A stretch of DNA of 64,000 bases from Chloroflexota bacterium (GTDB lineage Bacteria > Chloroflexota > Chloroflexia > Chloroheliales > Chloroheliaceae), in the NCBI GenBank assembly GCA_028287745.1, contig JAQBPB010000112.1, forward strand, positions 1 to 64,000. Direction: 5' to 3'. The position numbers and the translations under genes were made by a program. Positions 17,389 through 24,938 of this stretch are shown here, one piece after another. How positions within the stretch are numbered: position 1 is the first letter of the stretch; each line of letters starts with the position of its first letter. The notes beneath the pieces are model-generated. The model was not told the origin of the DNA. It did no database searches and saw only the letters and a list, made by a program, of their open reading frames with translations.

Positions 17389-18480
17389 CTATTGGCTGGC
17401 TTCGGTAGATTTTAGGGCTTTAAGCCGTTTGGAACTAAAGCCGATCATCTTTTTCTCTTCCTCATCCCACAGGCTCAGGAAAATACTTCTCAACCCGACT
17501 TTAATCCCGATAGCATCGGTCTGCTGAAACAGCGGGTTGGCGTCGTGGCATTTCTGCAAATTATAGTTTGGAATACGCGGATTGAGATGATGAATGTGGT
17601 GAAAGCCGATATTGCCGGTAAACCACTGTAGCACCAGGGGCAACTTGTAGTAAGAGCTACCCTTAAGGGCCGCTACCACAAAATTCCACTGCTTACCTTT
17701 TTCCCAATAGGTATCTTCAAACTGGTGCTGGATGTAAAACAGCCAGACACCGGCAGTTGACGATAAAATCACCATGGGCAGGGTAACCAACAGCAGCGGC
17801 ACGAGGCCAATCGTAAAGACCAGGGCAAGCAGCATGGCAAGAATAGCCAGGTTTGTAAGGTAAACGCTATAGCGTTCCCGCCGCGAGGCGCGAGAGTTGG
17901 CAAACCGGTGCAGGACCATAAACAGCAGCAGGGGCGCGACCACAAACAGCAGTACCGGGTGCCGATAGAAACGGTAGATCAGTTTCTCCCAGCCGGATAG
18001 ATTCTGGTATTCGTTAAGGGTAAGGGTCAGCACGTCCCCATTATTCAGCGCGTACTTCTTGATGGTCATGGGGAGCAATTCACCTTCCACGCGGCGGCCA
18101 AGGTCGCCAACCGTGGCATGGTGCAGGGCGTGAAAATGGCGCCAGTGATAATAAGCCGTAAAACTTATTACGCCACAGATTGAGCCGAGAATATCATTGG
18201 CCTTCTGGGATTTAAAGAAGGATTGATGGCCGCAATCATGTAAAATGATAAATACCCTGAGCTGGAACCCGGCCGCCAGGGGCGCCAGGGCCAAGGTCAG
18301 CCAATACGAGTAATTCAGGCTTTGAAACATTAAAAATAATGTTACAAAAAATGGGATAAAAGTGTTGGCAATCTGCCAGATACTTATTAATACGTTGGGA
18401 TGCTTATAAGGGGCGACCATTTCACGCCAGCCGAGGTCTTTAGTCGCCACTGGACTTTTTTCCAGGTTAATCAAAATCAA
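17389..18480 (-). CDS. Fatty acid desaturase (membrane di-iron type)
   Basis: 363 residues with the three histidine boxes of membrane desaturases/hydroxylases: HDCGH (81-85), HWRHFHALHH (112-121) and GFHHIHHLN near residue 295-303. Four or more hydrophobic helices place it in the cytoplasmic membrane. It should insert a double bond in acyl lipids using oxygen and electrons from ferredoxin or cytochrome b5-like partners. The start is probably TTG (18480 or 18474) with GAGAGG just upstream; an ATG at residue 21 would cut conserved N-terminal WREMVAPYKHP. The enzyme implies an aerobic or microaerobic host that tunes membrane fluidity. Confidence 0.9.
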   Translation of the reverse strand: MILINLEKSPVATKDLGWREMVAPYKHPNVLISIWQIANTFIPFFVTLFLMFQSLNYSYWLTLALAPLAAGFQLRVFIILHDCGHQSFFKSQKANDILGSICGVISFTAYYHWRHFHALHHATVGDLGRRVEGELLPMTIKKYALNNGDVLTLTLNEYQNLSGWEKLIYRFYRHPVLLFVVAPLLLFMVLHRFANSRASRRERYSVYLTNLAILAMLLALVFTIGLVPLLLVTLPMVILSSTAGVWLFYIQHQFEDTYWEKGKQWNFVVAALKGSSYYKLPLVLQWFTGNIGFHHIHHLNPRIPNYNLQKCHDANPLFQQTDAIGIKVGLRSIFLSLWDEEEKKMIGFSSKRLKALKSTEASQ

Positions 18481-18539
18481 AATCCTCTCGTTTTTCTTCT
18501 CAAAGGTTTATATAGCAAACCTGAAGCCTGCCCGGCCCG

Positions 18540-18579
18540 CCGGGTGCATTGCGAAGTCCGGGTGCATTGCAAAGTCCGG
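18540..18579. repeat. 18-bp tandem repeat, 2.2 copies
   Basis: CCGGGTGCATTGCRAAGT occurs at 18540-18557 and 18558-18575 (one mismatch), followed by a partial CCGG. It lies in the presumed 5' leader of the desaturase message. Confidence 0.75.
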
Positions 18580-18775
18580 CTGAATTGAGGTGATGGGCCT
18601 CAAGCTGGATTTAATCAGGCTGCTATATACCGATATCTATTAGCTGAGAAAGAAAGCGAAAACACGAAAGAGGAGTCTGAAAAAGCAGATCTTACGAGAA
18701 GCTTATTTATGATTTTTTTTAAAATCACTATTCCAATTTCCATCAGGCTCTTTTCTCTTACTTCCTATACATAAT

Positions 18776-18784
18776 ATTATAACA
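18776..18784 (-). promoter_or_regulatory. Extended -10 element (desaturase side)
   Basis: Minus-strand TGT-TATAAT, hexamer 18781-18776. It would give the desaturase a leader of nearly 290 bases that includes the tandem repeat. Confidence 0.4.
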
Positions 18785-18863
18785 TAGCCCTTGAACCCGG
18801 GTCTATTCAGCATAGTTAGCAATACCAGGGCCAGAAAAGCTCACCAGGGGCCAAATTAATTAA

Positions 18864-18907
18864 AATCCCTCGCCTGCCCGCTATAAAAGAGGGTACGGCG
18901 AGGGATT
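18864..18907 (-). terminator. Intrinsic terminator of TPR gene
   Basis: AATCCCTCGCC (18864-18874) and GGCGAGGGATT (18897-18907) pair perfectly. The minus strand continues with TTTAATTAATTT. Confidence 0.75.
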
Positions 18908-18940
18908 CGAGTAAGGTTTAAGGTTTAAGAAAAGGGCCGC

Positions 18941-19504
18941 TCAGTTTCGCAAGTAAAAGTTCTCCAGGTCATCGTTCTGCTGTTGCAGCCAGCGGTTTAG
19001 CTGGTCGTTGTTTATGTAGCCCAGTTCAATCAAAACCCGGCCAATCGGTTTGGGGTGGCCGCGTTCTTTAAGGTCGCGGTGCAGCCGCAGGGCCATTTCC
19101 AGCTGGTTGGGGGTAATTAAACCCTGTTGGACAAGGTAATCACCCAGGTAAGGCACAGCCAGGCCGCTCTTACTGGAAGAGTTGTTTACCGGGTTAAAAC
19201 TATTAACGTAAATGGAGCTCTTCTGCCGCTTCTCCAGCTCGTCGCAGCGTTGTTTGGCCTGGTTCAGATAGGCCCGGGCGCTTTTATGGCCCGGCTGTAA
19301 CTTGAGAAGCCTTTCCAGAAAACCGATAGCCTTATAGGGATCATCGCTAAGATAAGCTTGCCACAAAAGCGCGTATTCATTATTGGGATCAAGTGTCAGT
19401 ATGTCGTAAAAATAGGCCCGGGCTTCGATTTTATGACCCAGATTGGCTTGCTCAACTGCTTTTTTCAAGATATCCATTATGGTCGGGTCAATCATCCCAC
19501 TCAT
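18941..19504 (-). CDS. TPR protein with MshEN/GspE-N-like C-terminal domain
   Basis: 187 residues. The N-terminal half is tetratricopeptide-like (GHKIEARAYFYDILTLDPNN, YKAIGFLERLLKLQPGHKSA). The C-terminal half (YLGDYLVQQGLITPNQLEMA, then IGRVLIELGYINNDQLNRWL) has the two helix-repeat pattern of MshEN/T2SSE-N domains, which in pilus and type II secretion ATPases bind c-di-GMP or partner proteins. No ATPase domain follows. I infer an adaptor or scaffold, perhaps linked to c-di-GMP signalling or surface machinery; neither is shown. Start ATG 19504 has no clear ribosome binding site, and Met4 is an alternative. Confidence 0.75.
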   Translation of the reverse strand: MSGMIDPTIMDILKKAVEQANLGHKIEARAYFYDILTLDPNNEYALLWQAYLSDDPYKAIGFLERLLKLQPGHKSARAYLNQAKQRCDELEKRQKSSIYVNSFNPVNNSSSKSGLAVPYLGDYLVQQGLITPNQLEMALRLHRDLKERGHPKPIGRVLIELGYINNDQLNRWLQQQNDDLENFYLRN

Positions 19505-19712
19505 TTAAAAATAGACCCCTTATTATTTCTCGTTTGTTAAAGCTTTAATTTAACGCCTGGCAACGGTACTTTTACTTAAAGATTACGAGTATAAATTCTT
19601 TTTAATCTAATTCTGGTAAAAACAAGGGTAATCAGTGATTCCTACCTCTAACTTACGTATTGGAAAAGGAATTTTCAGAAACAGGATGGGAGAAAAACCT
19701 TTTCTTGTAGAG

Positions 19713-19740
19713 AATATAGCATTTAAATAAAGAAAGTCAA
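19713..19740 (-). promoter_or_regulatory. Promoter for TPR gene
   Basis: On the minus strand TTGACT (19740-19735), 16 bases, TATATT (19718-19713) with an extended TGC. The predicted leader is about 200 bases. Confidence 0.6.
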
Positions 19741-19753
19741 CTACCAAAAGCAA

Positions 19754-19829
19754 AAATTGCCTGCTACCATAGGAATAAAGTCCTTCTGAGGCAATTTAAG
19801 TTACCCCAGAAGTCCCCAGGAAGCAGGCA
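19754..19829 (-). terminator. Overlapping alternative hairpins after pyrD
   Basis: TGCCTGCT (19758-19765) pairs with AGCAGGCA (19822-19829), while the overlapping AAATTGCC (19754-19761) pairs with GGCAATTT (19790-19797). The two stems share bases and exclude each other. On the minus strand the shared arm runs into ATTTTTGCTTTT, so one form looks like a terminator. Confidence 0.5.
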
Positions 19830-19848
19830 GTTAAAGAAATTTAATATT

Positions 19849-20967
19849 TTAGACAGGCAAAGGCAATTTTAAGAGTTGTTTTAATTCTACCGCCAGGTAA
19901 GGGTTCCACATCGCGCCAGTACCGCTCTGTACGCCGTCCGCGCCCAACTTCAAATAATCCAGCGCATCCGTCCCGGTCATCACGCCACCGACCCCTACGA
20001 TGCTGAAGGATTCTTTAGCCAGACCGACCTGATTGCGGGCAGCCAGTAAGCGGGCCGTCATTGATAGTCCGGCCTCTTTTATACCGGCCCCACAAATGCC
20101 GCTGACCAGGCGTCCTTCGCCGGGCAGCGCGGCCTGACCCTCGGCCTGGTAGACTTTTGCCGGGATAGTGTTAATCGCAGCCAGACCGGACGCGCCATTC
20201 CTGGCAGCGGCTTCCACAATCTGTTGGACAAGAGCCTGGTCTTCCAGGAAGCCCACTTTCAATAAGAAAGGAGTTTTAGCGCCCAGGGCGGCCCACATGG
20301 CCCGCGCCACCGCGCTGACTGCCGCCGGACTCTGGTAAAGGCTACCTTCGCCACTGCTTACATTCGGGCAACTCAGGTTGGCTTCGACGATATCGGCCCC
20401 GGCTTCGGCGGCCCAGGCGGACGCCTGCGCAAAATCATGGGCCAGGTCTTCCAGGTTAGCACCATGCCGGACCGTACCGACCACACTGACTACCAAAATC
20501 TGCCCGGTGTTCAACCCGGCTTTGGCCTCGGCGACATCTTCCCGCCAGACTGCCGGGTCGCGGCTGGGCATTCCGAAGGAATTGGTGATACTTAAATTCA
20601 ACTGGGGCTGGCTTTCGTCCAGGGCGGGCAAAGTGTAAAGGCTCGGTTTGTCGCCGGGATGGTGGTACCAACCGGGCGCTGTTTCAACCGGGCGGACATT
20701 CGGGAAAGGGTGTGAGGGGAAATAGCCGGTGCGGACGGTCTTGTAAGTCAGCACATCAAAGCCCAGGCGGGCGTAGAGCTTGATATAAGCCGAATTAAGC
20801 AGCGGCCCGGCCGGGACGCCCAGGGTGCTGTTGACCGGGTAGCCCACGAAGTGAGCCGGGGCCAGGCCGGAGTTCAGCGCGGACAGGTCAGGCAACTGGC
20901 CCTCAAAATCGGGGCCGGCCGCGTAATTGTCATCATAGCTCAGATTTATATTATAGGTTGATTTCAT
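19849..20967 (-). CDS. pyrD: Dihydroorotate dehydrogenase (class 1-like)
   Basis: 372 residues, FMN-dependent TIM barrel. LLNSAYIKLYARLGFDVLTY contains the start of the flavin site, Lys76 (TYKTVR) and Asn/Cys200 in EANLSCPN, where the active-site base of class 1 enzymes is Cys rather than the Ser of class 2. VGVGGVMTGTDALDYLKLGAD is the phosphate-binding C-terminal end. It oxidises dihydroorotate to orotate. The N-terminal region is longer and more divergent than in class 1A enzymes, so membership is sure but electron acceptor is not. It follows pyrB but is separated by a hairpin. No strong ribosome binding site precedes the ATG. Confidence 0.85.
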   Translation of the reverse strand: MKSTYNINLSYDDNYAAGPDFEGQLPDLSALNSGLAPAHFVGYPVNSTLGVPAGPLLNSAYIKLYARLGFDVLTYKTVRTGYFPSHPFPNVRPVETAPGWYHHPGDKPSLYTLPALDESQPQLNLSITNSFGMPSRDPAVWREDVAEAKAGLNTGQILVVSVVGTVRHGANLEDLAHDFAQASAWAAEAGADIVEANLSCPNVSSGEGSLYQSPAAVSAVARAMWAALGAKTPFLLKVGFLEDQALVQQIVEAAARNGASGLAAINTIPAKVYQAEGQAALPGEGRLVSGICGAGIKEAGLSMTARLLAARNQVGLAKESFSIVGVGGVMTGTDALDYLKLGADGVQSGTGAMWNPYLAVELKQLLKLPLPV

Positions 20968-20992
20968 TTTTTATTTTACACTCAAAAATTTA

Positions 20993-21033
20993 GCAAGTGG
21001 CAGGCTTTGAAAGTCCCAAAACCTGCCACTTGC
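20993..21033 (-). terminator. Perfect 12-bp hairpin between pyrB and pyrD
   Basis: GCAAGTGGCAGG (20993-21004) and CCTGCCACTTGC (21022-21033). The minus strand then reads TAAATTTTT, so it should terminate or attenuate transcription from pyrB into pyrD. Confidence 0.75.
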
Positions 21034-21039
21034 GCTTTT

Positions 21040-22053
21040 TTACCAGCGGCCCAACACCCCGGCCAGAATTGCCATCCGGACGAACATACCATTGGCGGCC
21101 TGTTCGAAATAAACCGCCTGGGGCAAGCTATCCACTTCCTCGGCGATTTCACCGACGCGAGGTAAGGGATGCATAATGATCGAGTCCGGTTTCATCCGGC
21201 TGACGGTTTCGGCATTGACGCTGTAGCTGCCCTGGACCGAACGGTAGGCATCTTCACTATCGAACCGTTCTTTCTGGACACGAGTAATGTACCACACATC
21301 GGCTTCCTGGGAAACTTCATCGATGCTGGCGGCTTCGCGGGTTTCCACCCCTCGCCCTCGCAACTGGGTTACCAGGTCGGGCGGCATCTGCAAACTGGGT
21401 GGGGCAATAAAGATCAGTTTAATCCCGGTATAGAAGCTTAACAGGCGGGCCAGCGAGTGGACCGTCCGGCCGTGTTTCAAATCGCCGACCATTGCCACAG
21501 TCAGGCCATCTATCCGGTTACATTTTTGGATAATCGTATACATGTCCAGCAAAGCCTGGGTCGGGTGTTCGCCGACACCGTCCCCGGCGTTAATCAGCGG
21601 GACCGGGCCGTTACCGGCCAGGCGGCACTGGACGTGAATAGCCTGGGCAGCGGTAGAGGCGGCACCCTGCTGGGGGTGGCGCAATACCAGCACATCGGTA
21701 TAGCCGGAAAGGACCCTGACCGTATCGGCCAGGGTTTCACCCTTAGAGACCGAGGAAAACTGAACTCCAACGATATTATGGACTTCGCCACCCAACCGCT
21801 TCATGGCGATACTGAAACTGGCATCGGTGCGGGTACTGGCCTCATAAAAGAGGTTTGCCAGGATTTTTCCGCGCAATATATCGGTTGAGCCATTCATTTC
21901 CTTGATGCGCTTCATGCGGGCCGTAACCTCGAAAAGCTGGTCAAGGTCGCTCTTGGTAAATTGCTCAACCGAAATAATATCTTTACCCTGCCAGCTACCG
22001 CTAACCGGTTCAGCAATTTCAATTCCGGCCATATTATCATTGAAAGTCAACAT
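21040..22053 (-). CDS. pyrB: Aspartate carbamoyltransferase catalytic chain
   Basis: 337 residues. Carbamoyl phosphate site STRT at 73-76 (YEASTRTDAS), HPTQALLD in the middle, and HPLPRVGEIAEEVD near the C-terminus, all typical of catalytic chains. It condenses carbamoyl phosphate and aspartate to carbamoyl-aspartate. GGGGGT lies five bases before the ATG. It follows pyrC by 14 bases, in one transcript. A regulatory chain (pyrI) is not present in the window, and carbamoyl-phosphate synthase genes are also absent. Confidence 0.96.
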   Translation of the reverse strand: MLTFNDNMAGIEIAEPVSGSWQGKDIISVEQFTKSDLDQLFEVTARMKRIKEMNGSTDILRGKILANLFYEASTRTDASFSIAMKRLGGEVHNIVGVQFSSVSKGETLADTVRVLSGYTDVLVLRHPQQGAASTAAQAIHVQCRLAGNGPVPLINAGDGVGEHPTQALLDMYTIIQKCNRIDGLTVAMVGDLKHGRTVHSLARLLSFYTGIKLIFIAPPSLQMPPDLVTQLRGRGVETREAASIDEVSQEADVWYITRVQKERFDSEDAYRSVQGSYSVNAETVSRMKPDSIIMHPLPRVGEIAEEVDSLPQAVYFEQAANGMFVRMAILAGVLGRW

Positions 22054-22067
22054 TTTACCCCCTTTTA

Positions 22068-23126
22068 CTAAAATAAGACCCGTCCACTCCCCGGTGGAGC
22101 CAGTACCCGGCCATCTTCAAAGACAAGCTGGCCGCGCAACCAGACCCGGCGCACTCGGCCCCGGCCCAGTTGCCCTTCGAATGGCGTCCAACCGCATTTG
22201 GTCAGCAGGTTTTCACTACTAATGACAAATTCCGAATCATCTATTTCTATTTCACTATCTCCCAGGGGCAGGCCAAAGACCCGGCGCGGCACGAGGGCCA
22301 TCAGGTCCACCAGCCGGTCAAGGGTTACTCCGGCCCGGCCCTGCTTTACCGCCCGGTAGAGCAAAGGGAAAGCCGTTTCAAGACCCGGCACCCCAAAAGG
22401 CGGTTTTGGGCCTTCTTTTTCAGCCCGGGTGTGGGGCGCGTGGTCGGTCGCGATCATATCCACCGCGCCATCGGCCAGGCCCTGCCAGAGGGCGTCCAGG
22501 TCGGCACCACTTTGCAAAGCCGGACTCATATGGCCGTAAGGCCCGAGGTGGTCCGGTGCGGCATCTTCGCTGGTCAGGAAAAGATGGTGCGGAGCTACTT
22601 CACAGGTTACTTTCAGGCCGCGCTCTTTGGCCGCCCGCACCAGGACCAGTTCATCCCGCTTGGAAAGATGGCAGATATGGATACGCCGGTCATACAGGGC
22701 GGCCAGTCCAATCGTAGCTGCGACAATCGGCCCTTCGGCGTGGATCATAATCGGCCTGGGAGAGTTCCAGCCCTGAAAGACGGACAGCATTCCTTCCAGG
22801 CCACCAAAGACCAGCGGCCCGTGGGTTTCGCCCAGGTAAACCTTAAGAGCGGCCACCTGCGGCTCGACCTGCGGGTAGAGTGGAGCATTGATTGGCGTGG
22901 CCCCAAAGTTAAAGCCCACATCGCAGACAATCTTCGCGGCGGCAAGTTGCTTCTTATATTCCAGAGCCTCCAACGAACTGGTCGGCTGCGGATTGTTGGG
23001 CATATCCAGGAGGGCGGTATAGCCCCCGGCGAGGGCGGCACAGGTGCCGGTGTAAAAATCTTCTTTATCCTCGCTGCCCGGTTCGCGCAAATGCACGTGA
23101 GGATCAGCTAAACCAGGTAGTTTCAT
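22068..23126 (-). CDS. pyrC: Dihydroorotase
   Basis: 352 residues, amidohydrolase fold. Metal ligands: HVHLRE (10-15), Lys95 as the carbamylated lysine (AALKVYLGET), HICHLS and APHHLFL, and catalytic Asp in ATDHAPHT. It cyclises carbamoyl-aspartate to dihydroorotate. At 352 residues it is shorter than full class I enzymes, missing part of the N-terminal beta strands, because the frame begins almost at the HxH motif; the ATG overlaps the pyrE stop (ATGA), which fixes the start by translational coupling. Confidence 0.94.
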   Translation of the reverse strand: MKLPGLADPHVHLREPGSEDKEDFYTGTCAALAGGYTALLDMPNNPQPTSSLEALEYKKQLAAAKIVCDVGFNFGATPINAPLYPQVEPQVAALKVYLGETHGPLVFGGLEGMLSVFQGWNSPRPIMIHAEGPIVAATIGLAALYDRRIHICHLSKRDELVLVRAAKERGLKVTCEVAPHHLFLTSEDAAPDHLGPYGHMSPALQSGADLDALWQGLADGAVDMIATDHAPHTRAEKEGPKPPFGVPGLETAFPLLYRAVKQGRAGVTLDRLVDLMALVPRRVFGLPLGDSEIEIDDSEFVISSENLLTKCGWTPFEGQLGRGRVRRVWLRGQLVFEDGRVLAPPGSGRVLF

Positions 23127-23770
23127 TTAAGCCCCAGGTAGGCTACCACATGCTGGTAGCGGGTTTCATCTATCGCCCCGGTTTCGCGGTAGCGGGTCAA
23201 AAGCTGGCTGATGGTCGCCACGGCGTGGGGCTGATAGCCCTTTTCGCGCAGACCGGCCGCGCCGCCCTGTTCACGATCAACTACCACTAACAGGTCTTTG
23301 ACGACCAGCCCGGCTTTTTCCAGTTTCTCAAGAGCGTCAAACTTGCTGTCCCCGGCCGAGATTACATCATCCACCAGCAGGACACGCTGCCCGGCCTGGT
23401 ATTCGCCATCAATCGCCACGCCAAGGCCATAACCTTTGGTTTCCTTGCGCGGCGAGATCATCGGATAGCGGCCCAGGTAAGTCATAACGGAAACAATCGG
23501 AGTTACCCCGGTCGGAATATCGGCCAGGAGGTCAAACTTGAGGGGCGCGGCCAGTTTTAGCAAAAGTTCGGCCGTTAAGCCCAGCGCTTCGGGAAAGCTT
23601 CGTAACAGCCGGAAGTTCAGGTAGATTGGCGAGAGCGGCGCGTCAGGTTGGGTCTCGTGCAGCTTGATACGAAAGGCGCCAAACTTGACCGCGCCGATTT
23701 CAAACAGCGTATCGGCGAGTTTAGCCCGGTCTTGTGCGGTTATAGCAGATCTCAGGTCCGAATTATCCAT
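23123..23770 (-). CDS. pyrE: Orotate phosphoribosyltransferase
   Basis: 215 residues. The PRPP-binding loop VLLVDDVISAGDS lies near residues 125-137 and the flexible loop segment SPRKETKGYGLG precedes it. It makes OMP from orotate and PRPP. The stop overlaps the pyrC start by four bases. The N-terminal LADTLFEIGAVKFGAF is the usual hood. The gap to pyrF (94 bases) is without a hairpin I can see, so the cluster probably reads through. Confidence 0.95.
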   Translation of the reverse strand: MDNSDLRSAITAQDRAKLADTLFEIGAVKFGAFRIKLHETQPDAPLSPIYLNFRLLRSFPEALGLTAELLLKLAAPLKFDLLADIPTGVTPIVSVMTYLGRYPMISPRKETKGYGLGVAIDGEYQAGQRVLLVDDVISAGDSKFDALEKLEKAGLVVKDLLVVVDREQGGAAGLREKGYQPHAVATISQLLTRYRETGAIDETRYQHVVAYLGLK

Positions 23771-23864
23771 TCTGTTTTATTTATACTCCTCAATTTAAAA
23801 CCGGCGTTCGATTAAAATTTAGTAGTTTTACTGCTACAGTCAGCCTCAAATTTGCCCGGTCAGG

Positions 23865-24803
23865 TTAATTATTTTGGCCCCGGCCGGTCATTACCCGGTC
23901 GCGTCCTTCGCGCATGCTTTGAGCCAGAGAAGCGGCCTCCCGGCCAGCGGCTTCGGCAAAGTTAGCGCCTTTCGAGGCATAAATAATACTGCGGCTGGCA
24001 TTTATAAGGACCCCGGCGCCCTGGTTGTCCAGGCCGTTTTCCAGCACCTGGCCCAACTCGCCGCCCTGCGCCCCGATACCGGGAATAAGCAGGGGCAAGG
24101 CCGGGGCGATCTGCCGGATAAGGCCCAATTCAGACGGGAAAGTGGCTCCCGCGACCAGGCCGATGTTGCCGTTATAGTTCCATTCCGGACCGGCGGCCAG
24201 ACGGGCTACCCGCTGGTAGAGCGGTTCTTCCTGGAAATTGCCGGAAGCCGCAGCGGTTATACCCTGGATTTGAGCCGAGTCCGGGTTGGAAGTCCGGCAC
24301 AGCACAAAAACGCCTTTTTCGGGCCGGTCAAGGAAAGGTGCCAGCGCTCCCGCGCCCAGGTAAGGCTGGGCGGTAATTGCATCACCGCCGTAGTAATCAA
24401 AAAACGCGGCGGCATAGCCTTCGTTGGTGCTTGCCAGATCGCCGCGTTTCGCATCCAGGAGAATCGGAAGTTCAGGGAACCGGCTTTTCAGCCAGTCGCA
24501 GGTCCGTTTCAACGCGATCATACCGGGCGGGCCGCTTTGTTCATAGAAGGCTACGTTTGGTTTATAGACGGCCGCAAACTCAGCCGTAGCTTCGATTATC
24601 TGCCGGTTAAATTCAAACAGGCTGTCTTCAACCGGGAGGCCCGCCAGGGAGGCGGGCAGCTTGTCAGCACTAATATCAAGTCCGACACAAAGAAAAAGGC
24701 CCCTATCCCAGCGCCGGCGCACTTTCTGACTGAAACTTTCAGAGTGTGAACCGGGACTGGGATTGGAGCCTTTTCCGCTTTGATTTATGGGCGGTCGATT
24801 CAC
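23865..24803 (-). CDS. pyrF: Orotidine 5'-phosphate decarboxylase, type 2
   Basis: 312 residues. The catalytic DAKRGD (DxKxxD) sits in LLDAKRGDLASTNEGYA, and the N-terminal LCVGLDISADKLP plus the long insert identify the type 2 (longer) form found in actinobacteria, mycobacteria and Chloroflexi relatives. It yields UMP, the last step of the pathway. The start is GTG 24803 with GGGG just upstream, the first about 30 residues being low-complexity. It heads the pyrF-E-C-B order. Confidence 0.94.
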   Translation of the reverse strand: MNRPPINQSGKGSNPSPGSHSESFSQKVRRRWDRGLFLCVGLDISADKLPASLAGLPVEDSLFEFNRQIIEATAEFAAVYKPNVAFYEQSGPPGMIALKRTCDWLKSRFPELPILLDAKRGDLASTNEGYAAAFFDYYGGDAITAQPYLGAGALAPFLDRPEKGVFVLCRTSNPDSAQIQGITAAASGNFQEEPLYQRVARLAAGPEWNYNGNIGLVAGATFPSELGLIRQIAPALPLLIPGIGAQGGELGQVLENGLDNQGAGVLINASRSIIYASKGANFAEAAGREAASLAQSMREGRDRVMTGRGQNN

Positions 24804-24876
24804 AATTCCCCTACCAAATTTTTAACAAACCACAATATTTAGTGGCCTGATTACCATTATCTACGCAATTCAGGGT

Positions 24877-24905
24877 ATTATACCCCCACTGAAGCAAAAA
24901 AGCAA
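24877..24905 (-). promoter_or_regulatory. Promoter of pyr operon with palindromic -10 region
   Basis: Minus-strand TTGCTT (24905-24900), 17 bases, TATAAT (24882-24877). The -10 lies inside GGGTATTATACCC, a 13-base palindrome that could be an operator. The leader to the GTG is about 70 bases. Confidence 0.55.
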
Positions 24906-24938
24906 GTCTGTTAAATTTGTCCTGGAGGTACTATATAG

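Larger units (their letters stand above)
18481..18940. other. Spacer with tandem repeat, promoter element and terminator
   Basis: 460-base spacer upstream of the desaturase and downstream of the TPR gene. It holds the 18-base tandem repeat (18540-18579), an extended -10 box (18776-18784, minus) and the terminator of the TPR gene (18864-18907). No coding frame stands out. Confidence 0.6.
19505..19848. other. Spacer between pyrD and TPR gene
   Basis: 344-base spacer. It holds the pyrD-end hairpins (19754-19829) and then a promoter for the TPR gene (19713-19740). The 200 bases between promoter and start codon show no further structure I can support. Confidence 0.6.

Noticed and set aside
18540..18579. 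CRISPR array
   Set aside because: Only 2.2 contiguous copies without spacers, and no cas genes.
22170..23111. Long plus-strand frame opposite pyrC
   Set aside because: Antisense shadow of a gene with a complete dihydroorotase active site.
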